A stretch of 7,411 nucleotides of DNA from Planctomycetales bacterium (GTDB lineage Bacteria; Planctomycetota; Planctomycetia; Isosphaerales; Isosphaeraceae): NCBI GenBank assembly GCA_027451455.1, contig DAIDJI010000265.1:1-7411 (forward strand). The letters run 5' to 3'. Under the pieces are notes generated by a model. That model made no database searches and was not told the origin of the DNA. It saw only the letters and a list, made by a program, of their open reading frames with translations. The stretch's first letter is position 1. Each line of letters opens with the position of its first letter. The position numbers and the translations under genes were made by a program. Positions 5,971-7,411 of this stretch are shown here, piece after piece.

Positions 5971-6015
5971 CGAGGAGGGACAGGCGACCGCCCGGGGCCC
6001 GGCGATTGTTCCGCG

Positions 6016-6495
6016 ATGAAGCAGCAACACCCCGATTCCGAACGGCTGATCGAGTGCGCTGCCCGCGGTGAAGTCCGGGCGAGGCAGGCACTCCTAATGC
6101 GTTTCTACGACCGGCTGGCCCGGATGGCCGCGGCCCGGCTCGACCGTCGCCTGGCTCCGCGTGTCGAGGCTGATGACGTCGTGCAAGAGGCTCTGCTGGA
6201 AGCCTCGCAGAACCTCTCTGAATACCTCCGCGAACGCCCTTTGCCGTTCCATGCCTTGCTTCGGCAGGACGTGGGGCAGAGGATCAGCAAGCTACATCGC
6301 CATCACCTCGGGACGCAGCGGCGGAGCGTCCTGCGCGAATGGGCATGGAGCGGGAATCTGCCGGGAGAATCGCCCATCGTGCCGGCCGATCGCCTGATGG
6401 GTCACCAATCTAGCCCGAGCCGACGGATCAAGTGCGAGGAACTGTGTGAGCAAAGCTGCCAGGCGCTCGATTCACTGGACCCCCGCGACCGGGAA
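6016..6495 (+). pseudogene. ECF-type RNA polymerase sigma factor, region 2 and linker only; region 4 missing
   Basis: From the ATG at 6016 the protein reads as a planctomycete ECF sigma factor: an N-terminal helix (SERLIECAARGEVRARQALL), then region 2 with LDRRLAPRVEADDVVQEAL (core-polymerase and -10 contacts), the linker motif RERPLPFHALLRQ, LHRHHLGTQRRSV, and SPSRRIKCEELCEQ leading to ALDSLDPRDRE. In the family this is followed at once by region 4, a helix-turn-helix (pattern VLxLRxxExLSxxEIA) that binds the -35. Here the homology stops at about 6495 and no frame continues it. The frame itself stays open to the right edge, antisense to the DUF1501 gene, with Arg/Ser/Pro-rich sequence. It is most likely truncated by recombination and inactive, or a DNA-binding-impaired derivative. 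No strong ribosome site precedes 6016; GAGGAGGG at 5972-5979 is too far. Confidence 0.68.
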
Positions 6496-6813
6496 AACCC
6501 TCGTTCGTCGACGATGCAGACCGGCCCGCGCTCCGAGAACTCGCGAATGCCTCGTCGGGAAAGACGCTCGCCGCGTGGACGGTCTATCTTCATCACAACG
6601 ACTCGCAGCACCCCGAGTCCTAGCCGGCTTTCTCCTCCGGTGGAGCTCGGTGCCGATCGTCGCCGACTGGAATCAGATCTTCCCGATCCGCAGAGATCGG
6701 TGACAGATTCCTTTGATGAATTTCTTCAGCATCTGATCCGGGGCGTAATCGGCGACCCAACGGGTGAACTCCCTTCGTATCGAAGATCGCCTGCTAGAGA
6801 TCCTGATGGCCTG
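6496..6813. other. Unassigned region after the sigma-factor breakpoint
   Basis: These 318 bp hold no gene I can support. Frame 3 carries 39 codons (6504-6620, stop TAG 6621-6623) starting FVDDADRPALRELANASSGK and ending in TLAAWTVYLHHNDSQHPES. This has natural protein composition and could be the tail of an unrelated gene joined here by a deletion. A 6-bp hairpin follows at 6683-6700. The sequence from about 6700 to 6813 is the downstream side of the DUF1501 gene and shows nothing clear. Confidence 0.4.
6683..6700. terminator. Weak hairpin between the convergent sigma-factor remnant and DUF1501 gene
   Basis: CCGATC (6683-6688) and GATCGG (6695-6700) pair around CGCAGA. It lies between two convergent genes, where a two-way terminator would be useful, but it has short arms and no T-tract on either side. 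Confidence 0.22.
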
Positions 6814-7411
6814 TCAGATGATCTGCCGGATCGGTTCGGCGCCCTCGACGCCGACCAGCTTTTGGTGAAGGCCGCCGTAGAAATACGTCAGGCCGTTAGG
6901 ATCCAGTCCGAGCTGGTGCAGGATCGTCGCGTGGAGCCGCTTGACGTGCATCCGGTCCTCAACCGCGGCGCTGCCCAGTTCGTCGGTCTTGCCGACGCTC
7001 GTGCCCCCCTTGATCCCGCCACCGGCCATCCACATAGTGAAACCGAACGAGTTGTGGTCGCGGCCGGTGCCCTTGGCGAACTCGGCGGTCGGCTGACGGC
7101 CGAACTCGCCTCCCCAGACGATCAGCGTCTCGTCGAGGAGCCCTCGGCGCTTCAGGTCAGTGATCAGGCCGGCGATGGGCTTATCCGTGTGGCCGGCGTG
7201 CTTGGTGTGGTTGGCGACAAGGTCGCTATGGGCGTCCCAGTTGTCGTCGTTGTGGGCGCCGCCCGAGTAGATCTGCACGAACCGGACGCCCCGCTCGACC
7301 AGCCGGCGAGCGATCAGGCACTTGCGGCCGAAGTCGGCTGTTCGCGAATCGTCGAGGCCGTAGAGCGACCGCGTCTCATCACTCTCGCGCGCCAGGTCGA
7401 CCGCCTCGGGC
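6814..7411 (-). CDS. DUF1501 family protein, C-terminal part (5' end outside window)
   Basis: About 198 C-terminal residues are visible, ending at a TGA (6814-6816) after VGVEGAEPIRQII. The frame is open to the right edge (PEAVDLARESDETRSLYGLD), so the internal GTG at 7276-7278 is not the start. Family motifs are plain: ARRLVERGVRFVQIYSGG with AHNDDNWDAHSDL, GLITDLKRRGLLDETLIVWG with GEFGRQPT, GRDHNSFGFTMWMAGGGIKG and HVKRLHATILHQLGLD. DUF1501 proteins are alkaline-phosphatase/sulfatase-fold, usually Tat-exported and about 450-490 aa. They are greatly expanded in planctomycetes, usually paired with a DUF1549/DUF1553 cytochrome-like gene; that partner would lie just beyond the right edge. Function is unproven. 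The visible part is intact and its His/Asp pattern is complete for this half. Confidence 0.93.
   Translation of the reverse strand, partial: PEAVDLARESDETRSLYGLDDSRTADFGRKCLIARRLVERGVRFVQIYSGGAHNDDNWDAHSDLVANHTKHAGHTDKPIAGLITDLKRRGLLDETLIVWGGEFGRQPTAEFAKGTGRDHNSFGFTMWMAGGGIKGGTSVGKTDELGSAAVEDRMHVKRLHATILHQLGLDPNGLTYFYGGLHQKLVGVEGAEPIRQII

Noticed and set aside
5484..6030. Minus-strand frames opposite coaC (5484-5918 and 5515-6030)
   Set aside because: They are antisense to a well-supported flavoprotein, have no recognisable motif and begin inside neighbouring genes.
1828..6233. Identical 16-nt string (CTGAATACCTCCGCGA) at 1828-1843 and 6218-6233
   Set aside because: Both copies encode EYLR-D/E in unrelated proteins (transposase and sigma factor); similar codon use explains it and flanks do not match.
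6496..7411. Frame 1 stays open from the sigma factor to the right edge, suggesting a giant sigma fusion
   Set aside because: The extension is simply the opposite strand of the conserved DUF1501 gene and of unassigned DNA; an open antisense frame is common at this GC content.

Overview
The window is high-GC bacterial DNA that most likely comes from a planctomycete, possibly of the Isosphaera/Singulisphaera type. This is an inference from gene content: a DUF1501 protein, an ECF sigma factor with the planctomycete-style DVVQE and RPLPF motifs, a YfhO-like membrane protein C-terminus, and a eukaryote-like phosphopantothenoylcysteine decarboxylase. No rRNA, tRNA or other taxonomic marker is present.

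Layout. (1) Bases 1-945, plus strand: the end of a YfhO-like membrane protein, followed 7 nt later by a 103-aa protein with two CxxC pairs. A GC-rich stem-loop region follows. (2) Bases 1148-2107, plus strand: a decayed, 3'-truncated IS630-type transposase. Its right edge is a 9-bp direct repeat that almost touches the end of the next gene. (3) Bases 2160-3392, minus strand: an HtrA/Deg-type serine protease with one membrane anchor and one PDZ domain. It has an extended -10 promoter about 100 bp upstream. (4) Bases 3393-3933: a 541-bp divergent gap with three clustered hairpins and no convincing gene. (5) Bases 3934-4761, plus strand: an orphan Mrr-type nuclease. (6) Bases 5006-5970, plus strand: an unrecognised 79-aa protein and a monofunctional, Hal3/PPCDC-like flavoprotein for coenzyme A synthesis, probably co-transcribed. 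(7) Bases 6016 to about 6495, plus strand: an ECF sigma factor whose homology stops just where region 4 should begin, followed by about 320 bp of unassigned DNA. (8) Bases 6814-7411, minus strand: the C-terminal part of a DUF1501 protein that runs off the right edge.

The genes do not form one pathway. The window reads as ordinary planctomycete chromosome (envelope, protein quality control, CoA synthesis, sigma factor) with signs of rearrangement: a dead transposon, a decapitated sigma factor and a stand-alone nuclease. I see no clear new multi-gene system. The most notable items are the eukaryote-type CoaC with an internal insertion, the sigma-factor breakpoint with a foreign-looking 39-codon peptide after it, and the hairpin cluster in the htrA/mrr gap.
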